From positions 372,001 through 436,000 of the forward strand of contig NZ_GL379771.1 in the NCBI RefSeq assembly GCF_000143765.1: a stretch of DNA of 64,000 nucleotides. The letters run 5' to 3'. Source of the DNA: Sphingobacterium spiritivorum ATCC 33861. GTDB lineage: Bacteria; Bacteroidota; Bacteroidia; Sphingobacteriales; Sphingobacteriaceae. The notes beneath the pieces were generated by a model. It was not told the origin of the DNA. It made no database searches and saw only the letters and a list, made by a program, of their open reading frames with translations. The translations under genes and the position numbers were made by a program. Shown here in pieces: positions 52,122 to 61,800 of this stretch; the first letter of the stretch is position 1, and the number at the start of each line of letters is the position of its first letter.

Positions 52122-53384
52122 TTAATATGTAACATGATAGTCCTTAGGGAATGGCTCACCTTTCCAGGCCTTTTGGGAAGTCCACTGCTGTGCCGGGGTT
52201 GTCCAGAATTCATGATCGGCAGGTAATCCCAGCGGCAGGAAAGATAAGGAAGCCATATACATACTACCCGCATTAGTATAGTAGTCCGCCAGGTTGCTTT
52301 GCCTGTCTCCTACCAGCCCCATCGTTAGCCAGCCTTTTGCAGAGAAAGTTCCTTCAACAAAAACATGCCGTTTAACAGCGGTCAATGAGGCTCTCAACTG
52401 ACCATAGGTAAGATCTTCAGGTAATTTTTGTTCCAGAATAAGCTGAGCCAGGGGTTGAAATGCAGCATTTCTGTAGGTTGACGAGCGCCCTACCACTACA
52501 AAATAACCATCCGGAGAGATCATTCTATCCAGGTGATGTGCATATCGCTGCATTCTTTTATAAGCCCGATCATACAGCGTTTGGTATTTTTTATCTGCTG
52601 GTATATTCTCCCGCAGCACGTCTACTAACATAGAATGTATGACATACCCATTGTAATGATCAAAACTAAAGGATGCTCCGTCACTATACCATCCGTCACC
52701 GACATACCAATCCTGATCAAATTTATGAATGGCATAGTCGATCTTTTCACGTACACATTCCTCACCGATCTTATATAAAAATGTCTCTGTCATGGCTGCA
52801 AACAGCAACCAGTTGCTTTCATTAGGTTTTATACGTCTTAAGCCTTTCAGTTCTTTAATCACATTTGCCTTTGTACCGGCTGGTAAAGGTTCCCATAGTG
52901 CTTTAGGTGCACGCATAAAAGACTGAACCAGATATGCAGCATCCACGAGCGGCTGTGAAGATTTGGTGTTCCATGTGAAATAATCCGGAGAATTCGGATC
53001 CATTCCGTATTGAATACCTAATAGAGCTTGTTTTTTTCTTTTCTCCCTAAGTTGTCCTTCTGACGAATTATCTGCCGGCAGTGCCAACCAGGGTGCCAGA
53101 CCGGACATCAGCCGACCAAAAGCCTCCAGATAGCCTACACCCGGATCCCTCGAATCAAAAATGGGACTCACTTCCATAGGCATGTTTTTACGCAACTGTT
53201 GCCTGCTGATATTATCCAGTATCGGAGCTGCCATCTTATCCAACAGTGAAATCCAGTATTCCCGGTCATTTGGACCTTTTTGCGCTATGCTCAATGCTGA
53301 TCTATCCGCTTTTGCCGAAACTGTCGGAATCATTGCTCCTACCCCTATACTTCCAAGCAACTGCAATAATGATCTTCTTTTCAT
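52122..53384 (-). CDS. DUF2264 family protein, probable exo-acting uronidase
   Basis: 420 residues. The signal region MKRRSLLQLLGSIGVGAMIP has twin arginines, so export by Tat is possible. The rest is an alpha-helical fold with GYLEAFGRLMSGLAPWL, NESNWLLFAAMTE, DGWYSDGASFSFDHYNGYVIHSML and GRSSTYRNAAFQPLAQL, which identify DUF2264. I recall this family being linked to a CAZy beta-glucuronidase family (GH154), but I could not check it. Its location between susD and GH88 fits a role in uronic-acid glycan breakdown. Confidence 0.82.
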   Translation of the reverse strand: MKRRSLLQLLGSIGVGAMIPTVSAKADRSALSIAQKGPNDREYWISLLDKMAAPILDNISRQQLRKNMPMEVSPIFDSRDPGVGYLEAFGRLMSGLAPWLALPADNSSEGQLREKRKKQALLGIQYGMDPNSPDYFTWNTKSSQPLVDAAYLVQSFMRAPKALWEPLPAGTKANVIKELKGLRRIKPNESNWLLFAAMTETFLYKIGEECVREKIDYAIHKFDQDWYVGDGWYSDGASFSFDHYNGYVIHSMLVDVLRENIPADKKYQTLYDRAYKRMQRYAHHLDRMISPDGYFVVVGRSSTYRNAAFQPLAQLILEQKLPEDLTYGQLRASLTAVKRHVFVEGTFSAKGWLTMGLVGDRQSNLADYYTNAGSMYMASLSFLPLGLPADHEFWTTPAQQWTSQKAWKGEPFPKDYHVTY

Positions 53385-53474
53385 TTTTAGTGTTTACATT
53401 AATGGTTTATTGATATCTGCCGATAAACGGACATAAGAAATATCAATATAATCAAGTTTTTCAATAGATAGAGA

Positions 53475-53514
53475 TGTCTGAAACACGGATATTGTAACAT
53501 CTGTGTTTCAGACA
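53475..53514 (-). other. Stem-loop after susD
   Basis: TGTCTGAAACACGGAT / ATCTGTGTTTCAGACA, a 16-bp stem with one G-U pair and an 8-base loop, right after the susD stop. No long T-run follows, so partial termination or 3'-end protection of susCD mRNA is likely. Confidence 0.65.
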
Positions 53515-53527
53515 TTTATTTATAGTT

Positions 53528-55366
53528 TTACCAGCCGGTATTCTGTGTCAACGCTGTATTTCGCTGTCTTTCAGTTTCAGGGATCGGCCATACCAGTAAC
53601 TGATCTCCCAGATACGTATAAGGATTTACTACAGCTCCCCAGGGTTGTTTATTTCCACTCTTGGCCGCAAATACCTGAGTTTTCAATGTTTTCCACCGAA
53701 GCTCATCAAAGTAGATTACTCCTTCCGCAAACAATTCTCTGCGTCGCTCATTCTGAATACGAACTCTCAAATCATCTTTTCCGGCAACAGTAGTTGCAGC
53801 CGAACTATTCAATAATCCCACACCTGCTCTGGCTCTTACTTCATTTACCTTATCTGCTGCAGTACCAGTCTCCCCTTTCTCATTAAGTGCCTCTGCCCAT
53901 AAAAGCAATACATCAGCATAACGGATCACAGGGTAATCAATATCTCCTGAGGTACGGTTCGGAATCGGAGGAGCTCCTCCTTCATACACAAACTTTCTGG
54001 GTAAATAGTAAAACTGACTCTCAATATCCGTTCGCAGATCAAAGACATTATTCAGCTGTTCAATATGTGGCCAGCGAGACGTGAAAGTCTGATTAGCACT
54101 TCCATTCATGCCAACAAATGTAGAATAAGGAAGAATAATATTGGCTGACAGACGAGGATCTCTATTAGCATATGCATTTTTCAGTCTCTCCTCATTTCCG
54201 TTATTCAAATACCGTCCAAAATCCAAGCCTTTTGCAACCAGATCATTATACTTTGCAGGCTTGTTATTTGCCGTTGCAACTTGCTGAACATTATTCCGTA
54301 CGAAGTAAATTTCACGTTTTGCGGGATCCATTGCGTTGTAGCCTGCGATAATATCATCCCAGTTGAATTTACTACCATCCTTGTTCTCGTATAAGTCTAC
54401 AAAATCCGGACTCACCAGATAACTATCCCAGTTGGAACCGAAGGCTGACCGGGATCCGAAATAAAACTGAGTCGTGGAACCATATCCGTTTACAGCAATA
54501 TTCTGAATAGAGAAGATCATTTCATCTGACTTCTCATTGGCGGCTGTAAACAATGTTTTGTAATCTGCGAATAACTTATGTCCGGCATCCTTGACTGCCT
54601 GAAAATCGGCTATAGCTTTGTCCCAATCCTGCAGATACATATATACTTTACCGCGTAATGCATAAGCAGCAGATTTTGTAATGCGTCCGAAATTGCTGCT
54701 TCCTGCGGGGAACTTAACCGGCAGATTAGGTTCATTGATACAATCTGTAAGATCTTTCAGGATAAAAGTCCATACTTCCTGCTCTGTATTCCTTGGCTTT
54801 GTAGCTTCATTGTAGCTTATCGGTGTATCATAAATAGGTACCCCACGATATAACTGATTCAGTCTGTAATAATGAAATGCTCTTAAAAACTTCACTTCGG
54901 CCAATAGTTTTGCCTTTTTCTCAGCTGCTGACGGAGATATATTTGTTATTCCGTATATCGCATCATTGGCTCTGTGAACTCCTTCATACAACTCTCTCCA
55001 TACATCTCCGAATATAGCGGTAGACGGGTTGGCAGTAGCATTCAACAGCGGATCAGCATCTCTGGGAATGAGTGTATTTGACAACCTGTCATACTGATAC
55101 AACTCTCTGTGATTAGTCCCTCCGGTACTGATACCTTGTCGCAGTGCCTGATAAACACCATTTACGCCTAAGTCCGTAAAATTATCTGTAGTCCACATTT
55201 TATCTTCCGGGACTTGAGTGTTGGATGTTGCATCCAGCAAATCTTTCTTACAACTTGTAGCAGTACTTAATAATCCAACTGCGATTATTATACTCCATTT
55301 ATTACGTTTATTAAATAAATGATTTTTCAATATTTCGAATTTCCTTATCGGTTTCATAACATTCAT
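53528..55366 (-). CDS. susD: SusD/RagB-family glycan-binding lipoprotein
   Basis: Surface lipoprotein that captures glycan and forms the lid of the SusC transporter. 612 residues with a lipoprotein signal ending STATSC (Cys39). The SusD fold is helical, with TPR-like repeats (about 60-330: LLAEVKFLRAFHYYRLNQLYRGVPI) and a C-terminal RagB part ending YTYLGDQLLVWPIPETERQRN. The start is 2 bp after susC; an alternative ATG lies three codons later. The bound glycan is unknown. Confidence 0.94.
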   Translation of the reverse strand: MNVMKPIRKFEILKNHLFNKRNKWSIIIAVGLLSTATSCKKDLLDATSNTQVPEDKMWTTDNFTDLGVNGVYQALRQGISTGGTNHRELYQYDRLSNTLIPRDADPLLNATANPSTAIFGDVWRELYEGVHRANDAIYGITNISPSAAEKKAKLLAEVKFLRAFHYYRLNQLYRGVPIYDTPISYNEATKPRNTEQEVWTFILKDLTDCINEPNLPVKFPAGSSNFGRITKSAAYALRGKVYMYLQDWDKAIADFQAVKDAGHKLFADYKTLFTAANEKSDEMIFSIQNIAVNGYGSTTQFYFGSRSAFGSNWDSYLVSPDFVDLYENKDGSKFNWDDIIAGYNAMDPAKREIYFVRNNVQQVATANNKPAKYNDLVAKGLDFGRYLNNGNEERLKNAYANRDPRLSANIILPYSTFVGMNGSANQTFTSRWPHIEQLNNVFDLRTDIESQFYYLPRKFVYEGGAPPIPNRTSGDIDYPVIRYADVLLLWAEALNEKGETGTAADKVNEVRARAGVGLLNSSAATTVAGKDDLRVRIQNERRRELFAEGVIYFDELRWKTLKTQVFAAKSGNKQPWGAVVNPYTYLGDQLLVWPIPETERQRNTALTQNTGW

Positions 55367-55368
55367 TT

Positions 55369-58300
55369 TTAAAATCCAAAGTTTAGACCAAAAGCATATT
55401 GCTTCATTGTAGGATAATTGGCTCCTGCACCTATCTCAGGGTCAGCTCCCGGGAATTTGGTAAACATTAACAGGTTTTCTCCTGAAAAATAAACTCTCAG
55501 ATTGCGGATACGCAAGCGCTCGGTAAGTCTATTGTTAAAGGTATATCCGATCTGCAGATTACGAAGCTTGATGTAATCTGCATCGTATAGATAGAAGTCA
55601 TTTGCGGCATTATTTATCGCTTCGCCATTATATTTCAATCTGGCAAATTTTCCGTTGATATTGGTTCTTGGATCCGAAGGGTTAGCAGGATCATAGAAAT
55701 AATGATCTTCAGCAATACGCTGTGCAATAGCATTTCCATCTCTGACAATATTATTATTGTATCCCTCATCATTCCAGTAATACTGCAATTTTCCTTCTCC
55801 GGCCCATATCATCTGCAGATCAAAGCCTTTATATTCAAAACCAAGGCTTATACCATATACATATTTGGGAATATTAGATGTATTTGTAAAATCCTGATCA
55901 TTTACATCACCATACACCTTGTCCCCATTCAAATCCGCATAGATAAAGTCACCGTAGTACAACTGTGATTTCCCCAATACATTGACCGGAGCAAATTTGT
56001 ATCCTGCGGCCTGCATCGCCTGCGCCCATTTGTAATCCTCTTCTGTACGGATCATTCCATCACGGGGACCACCTGTCACATTTACGGATCCATCGGCATG
56101 GTAATAGCTTCCGTCTCCATTATATCTTTTTCTCAAGAAATACTCCTGGAAAAGATGGCCTTCCAGATTGCGTTGGTTTGTTCCGACAGCATTAGATACA
56201 TTGCCGATATTTGATGTATATGTATTTACACCATTCACCTCAGTCCATCCTCTTACTAACTGTCCCTTTAATTTTTCAACAGAACTTTTATTGTAGGCAA
56301 TATTACCTCCGATATTGTACCGTACTTCTCCGATCTTATCCTTCCACATGACATTCAGTTCTATACCTGAATTTTTCATAGAGGCCGAATTCACGATCGG
56401 AGCTCCTGTAGTACCAGTTGTCAGTGGCAATTGTTCAGGAATGAGGATCCCTGAAGTCAGTTTGTTGTAGTAGCTCAATTCTACATATGCTTTATTTTTA
56501 AATGTAGAAAACTCCAGACCTACTTCTTTATTTTCGGTCTCTTCCCATCCCAATAATGAGTTTCCGAAGCGACTAAGTTCCAAAGCACCGACTTGTGTAC
56601 CTCCGAAGGAATATTGTGTATTGCCATAGAAAGCTTTTGCAGGAAAGTAGTTCTCAAGATTAGGATCTGCATTATTCCGGTCATTACCCAGCTTACCCCA
56701 TGAACCTCTCAGCTTAATATTCTGAAAATATGGCTCAACTCTTGCCATAAAGGGTTCTCTTGAAACATTCCATCCCAAACCAACTGAGGGGAACGTACCG
56801 TATTGTCTGTCTTTTCCAAATTTGGAAGAACCGTCACGTCTCAGGTTAAATTCAACAAGATACCGTCCGTCATAATCATAATTAAGTCTTCCGAAAAATG
56901 AACGCATACCATACGCATACTCATTTCCTGTAATATCAGACATTTCATTACCCGTACCAATATTTGTAATAGTTGGGTCTATCACCCCCTTTTTAGTAGC
57001 AGAAAATGTATAGTACTTGAATTCAAATTCATTATGTCCGATCAATGCTCCGATATTATGTTTATCAATAGCAGTTTGATAGCGTAATACATTATCAATA
57101 GTAACGGTATAGTCCTTATTAAAAGATTGTGATAAGGTCAGGTTAGCTGTTGTAGTTCCCGGGAAAACAATAGTATTGGTCGCAAAATTATATTTATCGG
57201 AAGGCATACTGTTCGCTGTTTCTTCGCGGAACCGGGTTTGATAATTCAGTTTCGTTTCAAATGTTAAACCTTTCATCAGGTTTACATTTGCAAACAGAGT
57301 GGAGTTAAAGTTCGACACTTTATCCATGCCCCGCGGATCATACAGATATTGTAAAAGATTGTTCAACTGTACAGACTCTTCACTCGCTACTGCTCCCCCG
57401 AATTTGCCTTCATACATTGGATATACACCCGGTGTAGACTGTCTCAGAAAATTATAAAGTGTAGGTACAGCAGCCTTATCTCTGTTTTCTATAGATGCGA
57501 ACGTATTCGTTCCCACAGTGATCATATCACCGATCTTCGTACTTATATTTGTTCTCAGTTCATATTTCTTAGCGCCTGTATTCTTCATAATACCCGGATT
57601 GTCAAAGAGTCTTCCTGAAATAGCATATGTCGTGGTCTCTGATCCTCCGACAGCAGAAATATTATGACTCTGTATCCAGTTTTGACTGTAAATCCAATCT
57701 GTCCAGTCGGTATTAGGATAAGCGATATGATTCGGCAATCCGGAAGGAGCTAATACCCCATTTGGATCAGCATTGGCTTTTCTCCATAGATCTATAGTAG
57801 ACTGTGCATATTTAGCCGATACGCCCGAGTTAAAAGTTCCCTCGTTCATCAGTTCCATATGTGTTGCATAGTCCGAGACAAATTTCGGGCTTCCCATAGG
57901 AGTTGTTCTGGACATGATACCCGAGTAGCTGAGCTGTGTTTTCTGATTTGCCTTACCTTTTTTAGTTGTAATCAGGATTACCCCGTTTGCTGAGCGTGTT
58001 CCATATATAGAAGCAGATGAAGCATCTTTCAATATAGAGATACTTTCAATATCATTTGGATTTACAGCATCCATCGTCCCGACTATACCGTCAATAACGA
58101 CAAGTGCGCTGGAGTTATTCATTGTCCCTACCCCTCTGATCCGGATATTAGCACCATCACTCCCCGGACGTCCGGTACTTTGCTTCACTTGCACACCTGA
58201 AGCCAGGCCACTTAAAGCGGTAGATACATTCGTTACAGGTCTGTTTTCGATCTGTTTGGAATCTACCGTACTTACAGAACCTAAGAGCTTAGCTTTAGAT

Positions 58301-58641
58301 TGTGTTCCATATCCCACGACGACAACTTCGTCTATAACAGATTCTGATCCGGATAGTGTTACGTTGATTTCGGTACGTCCGTTAACAGGTTCTTCAACTG
58401 CATTTTGCCCTACATACTTATAGATAAGTACATCATTTGTAGTTACCGTGATCTGGTAATTTCCTTCTGCTGTAGTAGAAGTGGCCGTATTTGTACCTTT
58501 AACAGATACAGTCACTCCCGCCAGAGCGAGGCCCTGAGTATCTTTTACCGTTCCTTTGACTGTTACTTTTTGCTGCGCAAATGTAATAACAGACATACTG
58601 ATCAGCCACAATAGGGCGAGCCATTTGTAAATGTGATTCAT
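55369..58641 (-). CDS. susC: SusC/RagA-family TonB-linked outer-membrane transporter
   Basis: 1090 residues from MNHIYKWLALLWLISMSV, a signal peptide; the frame is open to 58704, but the extra 21 residues are not signal-like and extend past the predicted transcription start. Domains in order are a carboxypeptidase-like regulatory domain (about 25-105, VTVKGTVKDTQGLALAGVTV), a TonB box-like VVVVGYGTQ, a plug domain (DGIVGTMDAVNPNDIESISILKDASSASIYGTRSANGV, only partly quoted as SILKDASSASIYG) and a 22-strand barrel ending YAFGLNFGF. It imports oligosaccharides with SusD using TonB energy. Confidence 0.95.
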   Translation of the reverse strand: MNHIYKWLALLWLISMSVITFAQQKVTVKGTVKDTQGLALAGVTVSVKGTNTATSTTAEGNYQITVTTNDVLIYKYVGQNAVEEPVNGRTEINVTLSGSESVIDEVVVVGYGTQSKAKLLGSVSTVDSKQIENRPVTNVSTALSGLASGVQVKQSTGRPGSDGANIRIRGVGTMNNSSALVVIDGIVGTMDAVNPNDIESISILKDASSASIYGTRSANGVILITTKKGKANQKTQLSYSGIMSRTTPMGSPKFVSDYATHMELMNEGTFNSGVSAKYAQSTIDLWRKANADPNGVLAPSGLPNHIAYPNTDWTDWIYSQNWIQSHNISAVGGSETTTYAISGRLFDNPGIMKNTGAKKYELRTNISTKIGDMITVGTNTFASIENRDKAAVPTLYNFLRQSTPGVYPMYEGKFGGAVASEESVQLNNLLQYLYDPRGMDKVSNFNSTLFANVNLMKGLTFETKLNYQTRFREETANSMPSDKYNFATNTIVFPGTTTANLTLSQSFNKDYTVTIDNVLRYQTAIDKHNIGALIGHNEFEFKYYTFSATKKGVIDPTITNIGTGNEMSDITGNEYAYGMRSFFGRLNYDYDGRYLVEFNLRRDGSSKFGKDRQYGTFPSVGLGWNVSREPFMARVEPYFQNIKLRGSWGKLGNDRNNADPNLENYFPAKAFYGNTQYSFGGTQVGALELSRFGNSLLGWEETENKEVGLEFSTFKNKAYVELSYYNKLTSGILIPEQLPLTTGTTGAPIVNSASMKNSGIELNVMWKDKIGEVRYNIGGNIAYNKSSVEKLKGQLVRGWTEVNGVNTYTSNIGNVSNAVGTNQRNLEGHLFQEYFLRKRYNGDGSYYHADGSVNVTGGPRDGMIRTEEDYKWAQAMQAAGYKFAPVNVLGKSQLYYGDFIYADLNGDKVYGDVNDQDFTNTSNIPKYVYGISLGFEYKGFDLQMIWAGEGKLQYYWNDEGYNNNIVRDGNAIAQRIAEDHYFYDPANPSDPRTNINGKFARLKYNGEAINNAANDFYLYDADYIKLRNLQIGYTFNNRLTERLRIRNLRVYFSGENLLMFTKFPGADPEIGAGANYPTMKQYAFGLNFGF

Positions 58642-58673
58642 AATGATTGTTTTATAGTTTATAATTGTCAATA

Positions 58674-58689
58674 GGTTATAATTATAACC
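58674..58689 (-). promoter_or_regulatory. 16-bp perfect palindrome in the susC leader
   Basis: GGTTATAATTATAACC, between the putative susC -7 box and its start codon, close to the predicted transcription start. Possible operator or leader hairpin. Confidence 0.4.
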
Positions 58690-58701
58690 AGGCCTATAGT
58701 C

Positions 58702-58758
58702 CAAAATTAGACTGCAACCTTAGTGCAGAAGGGGTATTTTTTAAAAAATATAGGGGTA
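58702..58758 (-). promoter_or_regulatory. susC promoter with direct-repeat operator for the hybrid regulator
   Basis: On the minus strand TAATTTTG (58709-58702) fits the -7 consensus. Upstream, TACCCCT occurs twice as a direct repeat (58758-58752 and 58736-58730), exactly 22 bp apart, separated by an A/T-rich palindromic spacer. The proximal copy sits where the -33 element would be, and no TTTG is present there. Direct repeats two helical turns apart suit the AraC-type DNA-binding domain of the divergent regulator. Confidence 0.5.
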
Positions 58759-58773
58759 GTAATTCATTAAAAC

Positions 58774-58796
58774 GTAGATTTACAGCATAAATCTAC
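58774..58796 (+). other. Inverted repeat upstream of the hybrid regulator gene
   Basis: GTAGATTTA-CAGCA-TAAATCTAC, a perfect 9-bp inverted repeat ending 51 bp before the chosen start. It may be a leader hairpin or an operator. Confidence 0.45.
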
Positions 58797-58847
58797 AGTA
58801 GCACATCGATTCCGTAAAAATCTATGACAACATTTATCTCCACAGAA

Positions 58848-61800
58848 ATGATAAAAAAAGTCTTTGCTCGTATACTTGTTATATGGGGTATTCTCTCAGG
58901 GGTTGGTGTTACTTTATGTACTGCTCAGAATCCGATAGAATTCAATCATCTTCATCAGAAAAAGGGATTGTACCGAACACCTATTCTAACCATAGTCCAG
59001 GACAGAAACGGATTTATGTGGATAGGAGGCGGTGCTCAGCTATATAAATATGATGCCGTCAAATTTGAATCGTATGTAGGTGCAAATCGTCTTAACGGTA
59101 ATCCCTACATTACAGCTCTGGCAGTCGATTCGAGTAATAATATTGTTATTGGCACCGGAGCAGGTCTTTTTATTTATAATCAGAATATCGGAAAATTTTA
59201 TACGCAGAACCAAAAGCTTACCAGCACCAATATCACCACGATCCGGGTATTGCACAATTCGGATATTCTTATCGGAACAGACAAAGGGTTAAACCTGATA
59301 TCCATCAATCAAAAAGATACCCTCTTCCGTCAATTGCTAAAAGGACAACATATAAAAGCCATTACGGAAGATAAAAAAACTAAAAAAGTAATTATCAGCT
59401 CTATAGATGCCGTATATGAATTTGACGACAAGTGGAAAAGTCATATGCTGACACCTGTTGTCCAAAAGATCTACAAAGAGCATAAGGATTATATCACCAG
59501 CATACTCATAGACAACGGTCATATATGGTTTGGAACATTTGATTCCGGGGTGATTTTATATCATCAAAAAGATCAATCCTTCAGGGAGTGGAATGAAAAG
59601 AATTCTACAATAGCCAGTAACCGGATCCGAAAGCTAATTTATGACAATGACGGACAGCTCCTGATTGGAACGCTTAAAGGACTGACTGCCCTGGATGTAC
59701 AAAGCCATCAGCTGCAGACCTACAAACATCAGATAGATAATCCTGCCAGCCTGAGTCAGAATTCGATCTATGATATATACCGTGACCAACAACAAATCAT
59801 TTGGGTCGGGACTTATTATGGCGGGATTAATCTGATCTACCCTTCCAAAAATCCATTCCGTATCTATAAACCAATGGGGATGACCAATTCTATCAGCAGT
59901 AATATTATCAGCAGCCTGGCTGAGGATCAGGACGGTTACTGGGTTGGAACGGAAGAAGAGGGATTAAACTTTATAAGTAAGGCCGACGGATCTATCAAGA
60001 CAATTAATAAGGAATTATCATCCAACCTTGTTAAGGATGTTTTTCTGGATCATAATGATCGTATCTACATCGGGACTTACAATGGCGGATTCAATATACT
60101 GAACAAAAAAACAGGGCACGTTGATATTTTCCTATTGGATGAAAAGAGAAGAACAAACTTTATCAATAATGTATACGCCATATGCAAAGACAGCAAAAAC
60201 AACCTTTGGATCGGAACTAATGCCGGCTTCTACCTGTATGATGAATCCAGCCGAAAAATCAGTAAGACTTATCCTGAGATTGAAAAGCTTTTTGTCACCA
60301 ACATTTTAGAAACACCTCAGCAGGACCTGCTGGTAAGCAGCACATCAGGGCTCTATATAAAATGGGCTTCGCAGGATCACTTTACTCTTGTGGACGGAAC
60401 AAAAGACATTTCCATAAAGAGCATATTTGTAGAAGACAACATAGCATGGTGCGCAAGTAATACAGGTAAAATAATACGATACGATATTTCCAAAAAAAGT
60501 ATTTCATTTGTTCCTGTCAAAAATGTATCTACGTTCTTAAGTGTAATCAAGGCCGGGGACAACCTGTGGATAACGACACCAAAAGGATTAATCTCCTTTC
60601 ACCTCAAAACCAGGGAAGAACACCTGCTGACTACTACAGATGGTCTTCCTTCTGATGAGTTCAATGAAAATTCATACCTGAGAAGTAAAGATGGAGAGCT
60701 TTTTTTCGGCACATTAAATGGATTGGTAAGATTTGATCCTACCAAAATCGTTTACAACAGAAAGAAACAAAAAGTACTTTTCACAAATCTTCGCCTCTTC
60801 AACAATACCGTAAAGATCGGAGATAAAACTCAGCTTCTGGATAGAGAAATCAGTCAACTCAGACGATTGGATTTCAGGTACGACCAAAACGTTTTTTCTC
60901 TTGACTTTGCACTCCTTAATTTTGACCGGTCAGATAAGAATCAATTCGCATATAAGATCAAAGAACTGGATCCGGACTGGATTTATACAGATATTCCGAC
61001 AGCGACATACATGAACCTGAGTCCGGGCAGTTACACGCTTCTGATCAAGGGCGCAAATAATGATGGCATATGGTCCGATGTCAGTTTTATCTATATCACA
61101 ATTCACCCACCCTTCTGGAAAACCTGGTGGGCTTATATCCTTTACTTTTTAATTCTGGTAGTGATTATATATTTTCTCAACAGATTCCTCATAGAGCGTG
61201 CTCTTCTGATAAAGTCAGAAAAAGATCAATATGCTAAGATCAATTTCTTCTCCTATATCTCGCATGAGATACGTACTCCGCTGACACTGATCATCCATCC
61301 GCTAAAACAATTACTCAAGAGCTCAGCAGTTACACAGGATGTACAACACAAATTACTAGGCATTGAGAAAAACACCAACCGGCTTCTATCACTGATAAAT
61401 GAATTATTAGACTTTAGAAAAATAGAAGAGAATACCTTACAACTGAATGTCTATAATTATAGTCTGGAGCCATTTCTGTCAGAAATCAGCAGTGTGTTTA
61501 CCGAACTTGCACAGGAAAAAGATTTACTCCTTACTACACAGATGGATACGATGGAGACAGATGTATACTTTGACCGGATTCAATTTGAGAAAGTCATTTA
61601 CAACCTTATTTCCAATGCCATCAAATACAGCAATATTGGAGGAGAAGTTTCCATTGCATTGACGCAGGATCAGAAAGAGGTAGAAATAAATATCAGCAAT
61701 ACCGGACTGCCTATTCCTCAGGACAACCTTGACAAAATATTTGAACAATACTTTCGTACGACCGATAGCCAGATTAACTATGACGGGACAGGGATAGGAC

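Noticed and set aside
58642..58704. Longer N-terminus for SusC
   Set aside because: The extra 21 residues are not signal-like and extend upstream past the predicted transcription start; the ATG at 58641 begins a clear signal peptide.
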